Shown one piece after another: positions 32,917 to 42,614 of a stretch of DNA of 64,000 nt (positions within the stretch are counted from its first letter, which is position 1; each line of letters starts with the position of its first letter). The DNA is from Perkinsus olseni. Taxonomy: Eukaryota; Perkinsozoa; Perkinsida; Perkinsidae. The stretch is from assembly GCA_013115135.1 (NCBI GenBank), contig JABANP010000013.1, forward strand, positions 186,001 to 250,000. Reading direction: 5' to 3'. Below the pieces are notes generated by a model. It worked only from the letters and a program-made list of their open reading frames with translations, had not been told where the DNA came from and did no database searches. A program made the translations under genes and the position numbers.

Positions 32917-34266
32917 TCAACGCTGCTTCATGACTCCCTCAACCCTATTCTTCATGTTACGAAGTGCGTTGAACTCTAGCGTAGATACAGCACCCACTGT
33001 GCATTGAATGATGTTAGTCTCCTTGTATGGCAAACCCAGCTCCTTAGCCATCTCTTTTACTAATGGAGTGGTATTAGGTAGATTATGACGAGGCATTGTA
33101 GGGAAGAGATGATGCTCGATTTGCATATTTAGCCCCCCAGTAAGATAGAACCATAGCTTACTCTCCCAGTAGGTGCCAGTAAATGATCCAATATTGATAG
33201 TAGTTAATAGGGTTTGACGGATGAGAGAGAGTGATTCATGAGCGGGTATCCTAGGTTCATTATAGTGGCTCGCGAACACTACGATAGCAGTGAGGAATCC
33301 ACTTAGCATATAAGAGAGGATGATGGGCAGCCAATGCCCAGTTGAGTAGACAATATAGCCCATACCAAGGACATGAAGTATCATAGCCAAGGAATCCCTT
33401 CTAGCATGATGACGAGTATGCTTGTTGATAGATCTACTCTGTCTTATACATACTTCTATCGATTCATACAACCAATAGATATGTAATAGAGTTAATGCTG
33501 GTATATAGTATAGTGCTTGATATCTTGTTATAGCGCCGATTCTGTAATCCTCAAAGAAATGGAATAGTGGTTGTGTTAGTATATCAGGATCATGTTCATA
33601 TTGATTAGTTAATACATGATGAGTATTATGACGAAGCTTCCACCATAATAGAGTATTCCCTCTAGCAACACCTGTGAACCATCCCAAATAATCATCAATC
33701 TTAGCCCATTTAGTGTTGGATACATGTAGTGCAGTATGATGCGACCAGTCATGCCCTAACCAACCAAGTTGATACCATCCAAAACCGATTAATAATACCG
33801 ATGACCATAGACCTTTATGGCCATCATGAGCTGGCCATAGCATCAATAAACCAAGTCCAATAAGCAGCATGCCGAATGAGATCACAGCCTTGAGGATCTC
33901 ATATGCAAAATTGGCTTTGTACCATCCCCGAGCCTTGGCATCGGACTGCAGTCTATGATACATAAGCTGCTCCTTAGATGGTCTACGTTCAAGTTCATCT
34001 TCACTCGACCTGTCATTGTTGTTGTTGAAGCCAGACATGGAGAGTACGCGTTTGATGGCCTCTTCGGAATGCATAGCCATGACAGCATCTGTGGCATCTT
34101 TGTTGTTGAACGCCCTCAGAACTTTAGATCCACCCGGATGGTCCTTCAACCAGTAGGTAACATCAACCCATTTACCAAACAATTTGATAATCACCGTACC
34201 TCCAGACGAGGGTCGAGAAGGGGCGGGTTCAGCATCAGCAAGGACAGGAGTGGAGTAATCTACCAT
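32917..34266 (-). CDS. Front-end acyl desaturase with fused cytochrome b5, probably C20 Delta8
   Basis: 449 residues from the preferred ATG at 34266. The frame is open upstream to 34347, but those 27 codons span the splice acceptor at 34,281-34,282. Cytochrome b5 domain: VTYWLKDHPGGSKVLRAF. His boxes: HDWSHH, HNTHH and QIEHH. Flanks (GWYQLGWLGHDWSHHTAL; LLWWKLRHNTHHVLTNQYEH with DPDI; YQALYYIPALTLLHIYW; HHLFPTMPRHNLP) resemble Pavlova and Euglena Delta8 desaturases. It is expected in the ER, converting 20:2n-6 and 20:3n-3 to 20:3n-6 and 20:4n-3. Second in the trio, about 143 nt after the KCS stop. The Delta8/Delta5 assignment of the pair is by sequence resemblance; both are certainly front-end desaturases. 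Confidence 0.88.
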   Translation of the reverse strand: MVDYSTPVLADAEPAPSRPSSGGTVIIKLFGKWVDVTYWLKDHPGGSKVLRAFNNKDATDAVMAMHSEEAIKRVLSMSGFNNNNDRSSEDELERRPSKEQLMYHRLQSDAKARGWYKANFAYEILKAVISFGMLLIGLGLLMLWPAHDGHKGLWSSVLLIGFGWYQLGWLGHDWSHHTALHVSNTKWAKIDDYLGWFTGVARGNTLLWWKLRHNTHHVLTNQYEHDPDILTQPLFHFFEDYRIGAITRYQALYYIPALTLLHIYWLYESIEVCIRQSRSINKHTRHHARRDSLAMILHVLGMGYIVYSTGHWLPIILSYMLSGFLTAIVVFASHYNEPRIPAHESLSLIRQTLLTTINIGSFTGTYWESKLWFYLTGGLNMQIEHHLFPTMPRHNLPNTTPLVKEMAKELGLPYKETNIIQCTVGAVSTLEFNALRNMKNRVEGVMKQR

Positions 34267-34273
34267 TGTCAAA

Positions 34274-34290
34274 AAGAGGCCTGCAGTAGT
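34274..34290 (-). promoter_or_regulatory. Putative SL trans-splice acceptor of the Delta8 gene
   Basis: Minus strand reads TACTACTGCAG|GCCTCTTTTT; the mature 5' end would be at 34,280, exactly 14 nt before the ATG at 34,266. Nearly identical to the KCS acceptor. Confidence 0.65.
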
Positions 34291-34425
34291 ACAACAGATA
34301 ATACGTAAAAGCAGCACAAGCCTTGTCAAACTCAACAGGAAGCTCACTACTTACTTTGGTAAAAAATGTGAGATACCCAATACCGTCACTTCATCATCAT
34401 CATCAATACACTATGATTATAATGA

Positions 34426-36009
34426 TTATGCCTCCTCACTGGCTGTTGGGGAGGTCTTATCATGCGTCTTATCGATGATGATGTCATGAAGTGCTACCCA
34501 GATACACGAGTTACACTTAAAGCCACTTCCAAAGGCCATTTGTAGTATCCTATCTCCCCTCTTAATACGACCATCACGTTGAGCCCAAGCCAATTCGTAC
34601 CAAATACTGCTGCTACTAGTGTTACCTCTTTCATAGAGTATATTACGGCTTGGGGCGATGTCATAATCAGATAGTTTAAGATTACTTTGTACAGCATCTA
34701 GTACTCCCCGACCACCAGTGTGTATGCACCAATGATCAACACCCTTCCTCAGGTCTGGTACATACATCTTGATAGTAGCAGCAGTAGTAGTAGTGTCATT
34801 AGTATTCTTAGACCACCACTTCAAGCACTTCACCTTCAACATGGACCATAGTACTTTGAATACCTCTCTGTAGGGTAAGATAAGGGGAGCTAGTTTAGTC
34901 AAGTTGTGTTGAATAGCCATACCAGCAACTTTTATGATACTCTTCTGTAATCTAAGAGTAACTATCTTCTTACTACTATCATCAGTTTCTATAATAGATT
35001 CAAAACTCTCTTTACCAATGACCTGTGTCCTGATACAATGTAATAGTTTATACTTGGCTTTAGCATAATCTTGAGGTAGAGAAGTTAATAAGGCTGCTGA
35101 TCCACCACAACGGAATAGAGTATTACCCATCAATGGCTCTCTATCATTACCACGATAAAAGCATCTTGTGAGTATCTCAGCAGATACAACTAATGCTCGT
35201 CCTGGCGATTCACGCAATAAACGTCTAGCAAGGTCAATAGATATGATACCAGCACTACATCCCATACCACTAATATTATATGTTATAACATCACTTCTCA
35301 TATCCAACTCATTAACAATCATTGCAGCATGAGATGGTACTGGGGTGTACATAGTACAATTGACGATAACATAATCTATACTCTTCGGATGTATATTAGT
35401 AGCCTTCAATAACTTCTTTACTGTAGTTATAATAACCTCTCTAGCCTCCTCTCGAGTATTGGCAGCTGACGCATCAGCAGGAGTGTTAGTAGTGATAGAT
35501 TTAACAACAGCAGGAGGATATGCTGTTGACCTACTGGCAGATGTCCCCGACTTTTGTAATAAACGGCTCATAAAGTGTATGGAGTCCTCAGTATAACAAC
35601 CTTGAGCTCTTGCTATGGTCAAAATGTCATCATGACTAACCTTCCAAGAGCTAGGTGGATCAAACTGGGCATGATCAATACACAGCACGTGAGGTGAACC
35701 AATGAAGGGAGGGCTACAGTACCGTGAGACAGTTGCCCTCAAAATCAACAGTAACACAGTTATGGTGCAGATAACGGATAATGTATTGACGGGTATCGGG
35801 ATGTTCTCATGAAGTTGTATGGTGATAAGAAGGAGTAGCATAGCAAGACCAATAATGATACCGATATAGTTGAATATCCATTGGTAGTGTATGAGAAATA
35901 CCAGTATATTAGCAACTATACGCATACGTTTAGTGCTGCTACTCCTGTTGGTTCCATCAACCTTTGGGAGGGTATAGTGATCATTATTATGGTCATTATG
36001 ATGGCACAT
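34426..36009 (-). CDS. FAE1-type 3-ketoacyl-CoA synthase (fatty acid elongase condensing enzyme)
   Basis: 527 residues from the preferred ATG at 36009. The frame continues to 36279, but that extension crosses the acceptor at 36,024-36,025. A hydrophilic start (MCHHNDHNND) is followed by two TM helices, as in plant KCS. Catalytic landmarks: NISGMGCSAG with the active Cys, GNTLFRCGGSAALL, HTGGRGVLDAV with the catalytic His, and RGNTSSSSIWYEL with the catalytic Asn. Plant FAE1 enzymes are about 500 residues. It condenses malonyl-CoA with acyl-CoA in the ER. In P. marinus a homologous gene next to two desaturases was reported to give C18 Delta9-elongating activity (18:2 and 18:3 to C20). First gene of the minus-strand trio, about 0.6 kb downstream of the SL RNA gene. 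Confidence 0.92.
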   Translation of the reverse strand: MCHHNDHNNDHYTLPKVDGTNRSSSTKRMRIVANILVFLIHYQWIFNYIGIIIGLAMLLLLITIQLHENIPIPVNTLSVICTITVLLLILRATVSRYCSPPFIGSPHVLCIDHAQFDPPSSWKVSHDDILTIARAQGCYTEDSIHFMSRLLQKSGTSASRSTAYPPAVVKSITTNTPADASAANTREEAREVIITTVKKLLKATNIHPKSIDYVIVNCTMYTPVPSHAAMIVNELDMRSDVITYNISGMGCSAGIISIDLARRLLRESPGRALVVSAEILTRCFYRGNDREPLMGNTLFRCGGSAALLTSLPQDYAKAKYKLLHCIRTQVIGKESFESIIETDDSSKKIVTLRLQKSIIKVAGMAIQHNLTKLAPLILPYREVFKVLWSMLKVKCLKWWSKNTNDTTTTAATIKMYVPDLRKGVDHWCIHTGGRGVLDAVQSNLKLSDYDIAPSRNILYERGNTSSSSIWYELAWAQRDGRIKRGDRILQMAFGSGFKCNSCIWVALHDIIIDKTHDKTSPTASEEA

Positions 36010-36016
36010 GATGAAA

Positions 36017-36033
36017 AAGGGGCCTGCAATGAA
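36017..36033 (-). promoter_or_regulatory. Putative SL trans-splice acceptor of the KCS gene
   Basis: Minus strand reads TTCTTCATTGCAG|GCCCCTTTTT; the mature 5' end would be at 36,023, 14 nt before ATG 36,009. Same context and same 5'UTR length as the Delta8 gene. Confidence 0.65.
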
Positions 36034-36279
36034 GAAATAATCAATGGAATCACTGGAAAAGGCGATGATAATCATCACGATGAAAGCAACCGTGGCTGTT
36101 GCAATGAGCACAACGCACGCATGTACAGTGACGCGACCGGTGCCGACTACGACGGGACAATGATAGTAAGCTTGAAAGATTAGTACTACTACAACCACAA
36201 GCTGTGATGATTCTGTTGTTGGATAGAACTTCGCAAGTTCACTAATATTATTATAATAGACTAAGCAATAGGGAATCAC

Positions 36280-36623
36280 TAAGTGTGATGTACTTGTCGG
36301 TTACTCAGTATGTCGTGCCCTAGTATGTGGAGAGTAAACTGCACGCACGCGTTAGGAATCGAGCCGGAGAAAGGCTCTTAACGTATGCGTGTCTTAACTG
36401 TGTAGAGAGCATAGCTAATGGCGAGACAGCGCAACTACAGTGAATGGTGTAAGGATAGCCACTCTCAGGCTCTCACATGTAAGGAAGGCAGCTAGGCTCA
36501 CACTGGTGCACTCAGAGCGACTTAGCCTAAAGGGTGTTGCTGTTCAATGCCTCTGGATGATTACTGGAGTCAACACGACCCGACATAGCTGGAGAGATGC
36601 GTCAACCGAACGTACACTGAGAC
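36280..36623 (-). other. Spacer between SL RNA exon and KCS region
   Basis: Contains the intron-like half of the SL RNA (36,623 downward; 3' end not defined; no T-run terminator seen). It also has a B-box-like stretch at about 36,355-36,375 that does not fold as a tRNA. No protein exon is supported. Confidence 0.4.
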
Positions 36624-36645
36624 CTTGAGCCAAGATGGCTACGGA
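36624..36645 (-). ncRNA. Spliced-leader RNA gene: 22-nt SL exon (donor follows at 36,623)
   Basis: On the minus strand the 22 bases are T-CCGTAGCCATCTTGGCTCAA-G, an exact match to the dinoflagellate/Perkinsus SL consensus (D-CCGTAGCCAT-Y-TTGGCTCAAG) with D=T and Y=C. The next bases are GTCTCAGTG, a 5' splice donor, which marks an SL RNA donor gene rather than a relict SL in a retroposed cDNA. The exon contains ATCTTGG, equivalent to the Sm-like site placed within dinoflagellate SL exons. The transcript would supply the capped leader added to nuclear mRNAs by trans-splicing. The 3' end of the SL RNA could not be placed. Confidence 0.85.
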
Positions 36646-37144
36646 CTTAAGAGCTATCGACGCTCAATACTCAAGGCTCATGATAAGTACAACATCCCAC
36701 GCTAGCACGCTAGCACAGGAGACCATCTGCACGCATGTACAGAGGGAGACAATCTCTACCAAACTAACTGATCGAGCATCAATAAGGGACACAAGGCCTA
36801 ACTACAGCCTATAACAAGTATATAACAGTGACCACCACGAGCAAGTACTAAATGATGCCCTTCCTCGCCACCAGTACTCACAACTCAACATGATAATGTC
36901 TTCTACCATGAGCATAATGTTGAGTATCATGGCATATCATGTGTATATGGGAACAGCATAATTGTGATCACGATCACGATCATGATTATCAGTCATAATC
37001 TTCCTTTGAGTAGTTACATACCCTGTTGTGATAACTGGTAGAGTGCTTGTAGTAGCAGCATGATGATAATCTTCTTCTTTATAACGGTGATGCTGTTTCG
37101 CAATCTACAAAACGTTAGAGTGACCAGAATCACTGTTATTATTA
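36646..37144. other. Spacer upstream of the SL RNA gene
   Basis: Presumed to hold the SL RNA promoter on the minus strand; no TATA-like element at a fixed distance is convincing. No exon is supported. The region above 36,900 is AT-rich. Confidence 0.35.
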
Positions 37145-40100
37145 TCAACTCACATAGCTATTGATACAACTCCTCGGACGATGATGATGTTGATGATGAC
37201 GAAGTGATCCCCGAGCATCCCCAGGAGGAACGGCAGGTGTGGTAGTGCATTTATAAACGTCCATTATCGCATCTGATGCAGCTTCTCTCGTTTGATTTGA
37301 TAATGGTAGTCCATCTGGTGAGAGGAATACGGCCACTGTCCTATATGATACTGTTGGCATGATCTTTATACCTATCATCAATCATCGTCATCAACAACAA
37401 CGTATCTATGAACCATGTACTCACTGTTAGAGCGTGATGCCCGAGTAGCCGCCAGAGCATTGGGGTTGATGTTGATGCTATTGATGTATATTAAAGCAAG
37501 GTAATCCTTATCGAGAGGGAGATCAGGAAGTGCTGTGAAGATGATGAAGGAAGAGTTCGACAACAGAGTTCCGGTATAGAGTGCTTAGTATTACTACCCT
37601 CTTCCTCGTCGCATGATCCAAACAATAATCGTATTGTCAGAGGTTTCTCCATCTCAACCATGGACTTACGAATAGTCTTCGGTGTAGCAAAGTTGAATGC
37701 AGCAGCATGATCATCATCATCATGATCACTACTCTTACCTACACCAATACTACTCATGGTGTTGTTGTTGTTGTTGTTGAATGGGGTAATGTACAATGAA
37801 CTTTGGAATACACACTACTCTAGGTTATGATAATATTACTCATAGTAATTGATGATGCTATATATGATGGTGTGATCCCTGCTGAACATGCTAACTGCTG
37901 TGAGGGGGCATCCAGTTCCCACCCTTTACGTCGCTGATATGGTCGTAACTTAGATGAGCATACTCTGCGTGATATCATAGCCTAACAATGACAACATAAT
38001 CATAATCATCATAATCTTCATAATGATCATTACACTTCCACGGGGTATATAGCACAAGGTGTAGTATCCTCCACCACCACTAGTGTAGGTTGCCATTGGT
38101 ATGGTATCATCATGATGATCTGATCATGTATACATCATTCCGATGATACTACCTTCATGGACTCACTCTTGGATGCTGATGATGATGATGTCTGTCGTCT
38201 GAATGACTTTCCACTATGCGTTGCTGATACCTATCGTGATTGGTAGGAGTATTTATTATGCAATGACCATTCACACCACTACTACCTCTGATGGGAGCAC
38301 TGGTATTTTATCCACATCATCATGACTTGGATACCTGTACCATTGTAGCCTTTAATACAGTGTTCTCCTTGTGGATGATGTCTAATATTACACTGTATGT
38401 TGTTGTTGTTGATGATACTCCAACAGAGCGTTGCTGATCGACTGACCACCGTCATAATGACGAGGACCACCATCATGCTTCACTGCTGCTTCACCCCTAC
38501 TTCCATCAACAACAATGAGCCTAAATGGTATAATACCACCTTACATGCTCTTAGGTGTATGATGATGTTGTGCCATCGGTTGTTGTTGTTTATCCTTGAC
38601 TATGGTAACATACCCTGTAGCTAGTGTTGCACCATCCTCACCATCACCATCCCTCCCTACCACACCCTAAAATAGGATTAATACTACAAGTGGTACATAA
38701 TACAGATGATATTACTACCAAATCCTTAATACATTGACTAGGATTTGAAGAGGGCATACCATGGTGTTGTTGATGATGATGATGATGATACCCACAGTGA
38801 TCAATGTGCATTATAGAATTCACTACGTCAGCTAATCTCCTGTTAATAGCATGATGATGATCTCCAACACTTCTATAGAAGTACTGTAAGGGATAGAATA
38901 ATAATGCTGTCTTATATGATATAATAGGTGATGATGGTAATGATGATGACGAGGATGTACCTTAACCAGGACTATTACTGATCATCATCAGTACTGATTA
39001 GGGTTATTACTATCATCAAAGGAAGCATCAACATGTTGATCATAATGTTGATTAATCCTATCGCTAGCATCCTTCTCAGCGTTACTATTAACAATAATAA
39101 ATGCAATATAATCATAATGCACATCTAAGTCTGGTATACCTAATGATAGCCTACTATCATCACGGATATCCTACTCCATCCTACTTCTAATATCTCCTGT
39201 ACAATCATTAAATAATAGGTGTAGTATCGTATCGGTGGAGATGGCCTGTGTAGACCTCCTAAGTGAACCCTCATCGGTAAAATCTAATGTCTTCCCTAAC
39301 GTTTGGACTGGTTGATTACCTAATAATATTACTAATATGATGATGATACATAATACTAATGATACCATATATATAGTCCACAACAGTGGACGGGGACAGC
39401 CTCCTTGAACAGGATAGTTCAGCATCAGGAGCCACCAGACTACCACCATCTATTGATGATGAGCATACCCTCCGTGAGGCGGATACCTGATGATACCAGT
39501 AGTAGCAGTCGATGATTATATTATCATCAACCTACCACTGAGCCTCTAGGTAGGTAACATGTAATAATATCAAATGCAACTTCATTATCATCACTACCAT
39601 CGACGGCGTCGGCGGAGGCGGCGGTGTTGCTGATTTCCTCATCATGACCCTGCCTACTATCATCGCGTGTTATGGTGGTTGTTTTATTATGATATGATCT
39701 TGTTGTATCTTCGAGGGTGGATCAAGCACTGATCCTTGTCGAGGCTTGTATTGGTACTACCCAATAGCTGCACTGACGATCGTTGGTGAGATAGCTGATG
39801 ACTTCTCCTAGTGTAATCCTTAAAGTTAGATTCATCCCTCTTACCACCAACCTACATACCACTGTATACAATGATGATAGACGACGACAGTGATGGCGGC
39901 TACCCTCGGCGGTGATGGTGACGGGTGTACCCTATCTACCTCACTAGTAGGATCATCATCATTACTAATGGGATATCTACAACATGACCAGGTTCATAAT
40001 GATTGTACAGGGTTATTACCCCTTCTCCGACGACGACCAGTTGGAAGTGGACAATAATTCTATAAGGCTACTACTATCACTACCGTGGTGTGATCTGTAT

Positions 40101-40990
40101 GACCTGATAATAATACTGCTATTATAATAACATGATGATGGAGATATCGTCACCTATGACGAGGAGTATTCATCATCCTATTCATATCAGCTCTTGTCTC
40201 CTCCCCCCTCAAGGATGCCAAGGTTAGGAATGATAATAAATCATCATCAATAGCGTTAATGATAACGACAGTATCCGATGATAATACTGCCAATGCTAAC
40301 TAAAATGCGTAAAGATAGAGTTCCAGCTCCTCCTCCTACTACTACCATCGATAGTATTACCAGTAATTTCACCATAATACACTACCACCTCCTTCGTGTG
40401 TAGTAGACAGTAATAATTTACAAAGTAATGGCTGACAAGAACAGTGATCGTCAATACTGCGCCGCCGCCACCGCCGCCGATCAGTAGTGCTGGAAATGGC
40501 CGGGGCGCACATCGCGTGCGCCCAAGTGATCGATATTGGTGATGATGATGGTGGTGAGTTGAGGTGTCAGGCAGGCATTGGTTGTTGTTGTGGTTGTTGT
40601 AGTGATTGTTGTGTATGCCTGGTGTTAGCCTGTTGCCGCCTCCTAAGGCACGACGCCCCAGTAGTTCATCATTAACCGAACCATTACTATCATCTAGGAG
40701 GGGAGTAAGGGATGGTAGGATACAGGTAGTAGTAGCAGTGATAATGATAACTTATTACAACAATACTGATTAGGATGAACACGATCGGCAGATGATAATA
40801 CGGGAGGAATCCTCAGACGTCCTGACTACTACTAGTACTAGAAAGGATAATACCAAGTCATTCATAGAGGAGTATTTTGGTAGTATTGGGTGGTTATCAC
40901 GGTAATAATTGTTATTATAATGGTTAGGGACTGATACCCAACGCGGATGCTTTCTATTAGCAGCAACATCGGTAGTATACGATATTTATA
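37145..40990 (-). CDS. Unrecognised minus-strand gene(s) built of repeated exon modules
   Basis: The minus strand reads as at least three related modules. Best copy (about 37,145-37,755): MSSIGVGKSSDHDDDD, TIRLLFGSCDEEE, intron, LPDLPLDKDYLALIYINSI, intron, SYRTVAVFLSPDGLPLSNQT and ASDAIMDVYKC. Second copy (about 38,640-39,320): TDTILHLLFNDC, IPDLDVHYDYIAFIIVNSN, ISYKTALLFYPLQYFYRSVG, RLADVVNSIMHIDHC. A third, weaker copy (about 39,500-40,270) has TLRITLGEVISYLTND, SDTVVIINAIDDDLLSFLTL and DNEVAFDIITCYLPRGS. Between copies are further open segments: GIIPFRLIVVDGSRGEAAVK at about 38,510 and KLRPYQRRKGWELDAPSQQL at about 37,930. The shared pattern is TIxxLLFxxC ... PDLx4DYxAxIxxNS ... SY(R/K)T ... 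(D)xIMx4C. It could be tandem paralogues or one repeated protein. No known family is recognised; exon joins are approximate. Confidence 0.4.
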
Positions 40991-41037
40991 CGATAGTAAG
41001 GGTTGTTGTACTGGTTGTTGCCAAGGATGGTGTATGG

Positions 41038-42588
41038 ATGGATGATCTATTCATCATCTATACTGTTGCATTAACATTAATATCTTTTGGTGCGTGTAAA
41101 GCATATATAGCAAGTGCACCTGATAGGATATTAAGTACTGCATTCTATCATCATCATAATACTACCAACAAGCGGGCTTCATTGTCGGTCCATCCACCAG
41201 ATGACTCTTCATTCTGGACTATACATCTTGGTACTGGTTTATTGAAAGCATCACAGGCACAGCTACTTGGTAGTGTTATATACTTATTATCTGCTTTAGT
41301 GGAGTTGATTATCGTATGTTGTGGTATTGGTGGTATTAGGTCGTCGTCAGCAGCATCATCAATATGTAGTAGTATTGGTAATATAATAGGTGGTATATTA
41401 ATAGTAACAGCATCCTATTATAATAATATTGCTACCTATCCTGAGAACATGTTAAGACCATTCGATCCGCAAATAGTTGAATACTTGGAAAAGAAGAATA
41501 GACAATGGTTAATAAGGCATATTGGTACAGACATGCAGATGGCAGCCTGGTCATGGACGCTAACATCAATAATATGGTTCATTACATCAGCTATATGGTT
41601 TGATTACTATCATCATCAGTCGTCTCCTTCATCATCCCCATTAGTCAACCTGATATGTAGTGTATTACTTGGTATGAGTAGTTATTACATGCTAAGACAA
41701 TCGTATAATGAGGGTACCAAGTTTGATACACTCCTCATTCATGCTTTTAATAACAACAATACTACTACTACTGTACTACCATCACTCAACACTAATGATG
41801 ATGTCAAGGATAAAGGATGCCGAATGCCAACATCAATGATGTCGAATGGTCATGATGGTGATGATGATGATATTGAGGCTGGTAGACGACCACCATCATC
41901 ACTAGCAGCAGGTGCTGATGATGATGAGCACGGTAGTGGTTATTATCCATTACATGGTGTGGTGGATCGTCAATTGGTTGGTCTTGTTGACATGGATGAT
42001 GTGGTTAAACGATCTTTACACTTCTTACAGGATGAGGATAATTGGTATTGTGATGGTAGTTGTGAGGAGCCAGTAGTGCATAGGTTATTAACCTCTAATA
42101 ACTTGGACAACAACAACAACAACAACAACAATGCTCATGATAATACTACCCACTCCATTCATGATGGGAATCAACCACAAGAGAAGCAATCATGTTATAA
42201 TACTGATGTTGCTACTACTGTGGCTGATGATGCTGGTGATACATCGCTACCTCCACCACCACCACCACCGTCATTCAAACAACAACAACAACAACAACCG
42301 CCCTTCATCCAACCAACTGCTGGTGCTGGTGCTGGTGATCTGGAAACCATGACTGAGACTACTACAATATGGAAGTACAATTTGCGGCTCATGTGTGACT
42401 ATGCCCCTCCTCCCTGTTGTTGTTATCTTAGATACCGTTATGGCGCTGCAGTTAAGTGTAGTGACATATTATCGGGAATACAACCATTACTCGTAGCTGC
42501 TGTACTACAAAGTAAAACATTCAAACAGAGTGTTATTGGTGACAGTGAGGTTGGGAAAGTAATAACAACAATACTCAGCTGCTTATAG
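41038..42588 (+). CDS. Four-TM membrane protein with long disordered tail, unknown function
   Basis: An intronless frame of 516 codons. The N-terminal half has about four TM helices: LFIIYTVALTLISFGACKAY, QLLGSVIYLLSALVELIIVC, SSIGNIIGGILIVTASYY, and SWTLTSIIWFITSAIWF, with a further short hydrophobic stretch LICSVLLGMSSYYML. A conserved-looking loop ENMLRPFDPQIVEYLEKKNR lies between them. From about residue 240 the chain is low complexity (Asn, Asp, Gln and Pro runs such as those near 42,110 and 42,250) with an ordered patch VDRQLVGLVDMDDVVKRSLH. It is transcribed divergently from the repeated-module gene. Family not recognised. Confidence 0.6.
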   Translation: MDDLFIIYTVALTLISFGACKAYIASAPDRILSTAFYHHHNTTNKRASLSVHPPDDSSFWTIHLGTGLLKASQAQLLGSVIYLLSALVELIIVCCGIGGIRSSSAASSICSSIGNIIGGILIVTASYYNNIATYPENMLRPFDPQIVEYLEKKNRQWLIRHIGTDMQMAAWSWTLTSIIWFITSAIWFDYYHHQSSPSSSPLVNLICSVLLGMSSYYMLRQSYNEGTKFDTLLIHAFNNNNTTTTVLPSLNTNDDVKDKGCRMPTSMMSNGHDGDDDDIEAGRRPPSSLAAGADDDEHGSGYYPLHGVVDRQLVGLVDMDDVVKRSLHFLQDEDNWYCDGSCEEPVVHRLLTSNNLDNNNNNNNNAHDNTTHSIHDGNQPQEKQSCYNTDVATTVADDAGDTSLPPPPPPPSFKQQQQQQPPFIQPTAGAGAGDLETMTETTTIWKYNLRLMCDYAPPPCCCYLRYRYGAAVKCSDILSGIQPLLVAAVLQSKTFKQSVIGDSEVGKVITTILSCL

Positions 42589-42614
42589 CTAAGCTATCTT
42601 CATAGGTGGTAGTC

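Noticed and set aside
36330..36440. Possible tRNA near the SL gene (CTCGATTCCTAACG on the minus strand)
   Set aside because: The T-stem does not pair and no cloverleaf forms.
36624..36645. Relict SL at the 5' end of a retroposed cDNA
   Set aside because: The SL exon is followed by a GT donor rather than by coding or UTR sequence joined after AG, and the neighbouring KCS gene keeps its own acceptor; fits an SL RNA gene better.
42110..42300. Regular repeats that might suggest a CRISPR array or minisatellite (CAA, CCA runs)
   Set aside because: Simple trinucleotide runs without unique spacers; they encode Asn, Pro and Gln runs in the 4-TM protein.
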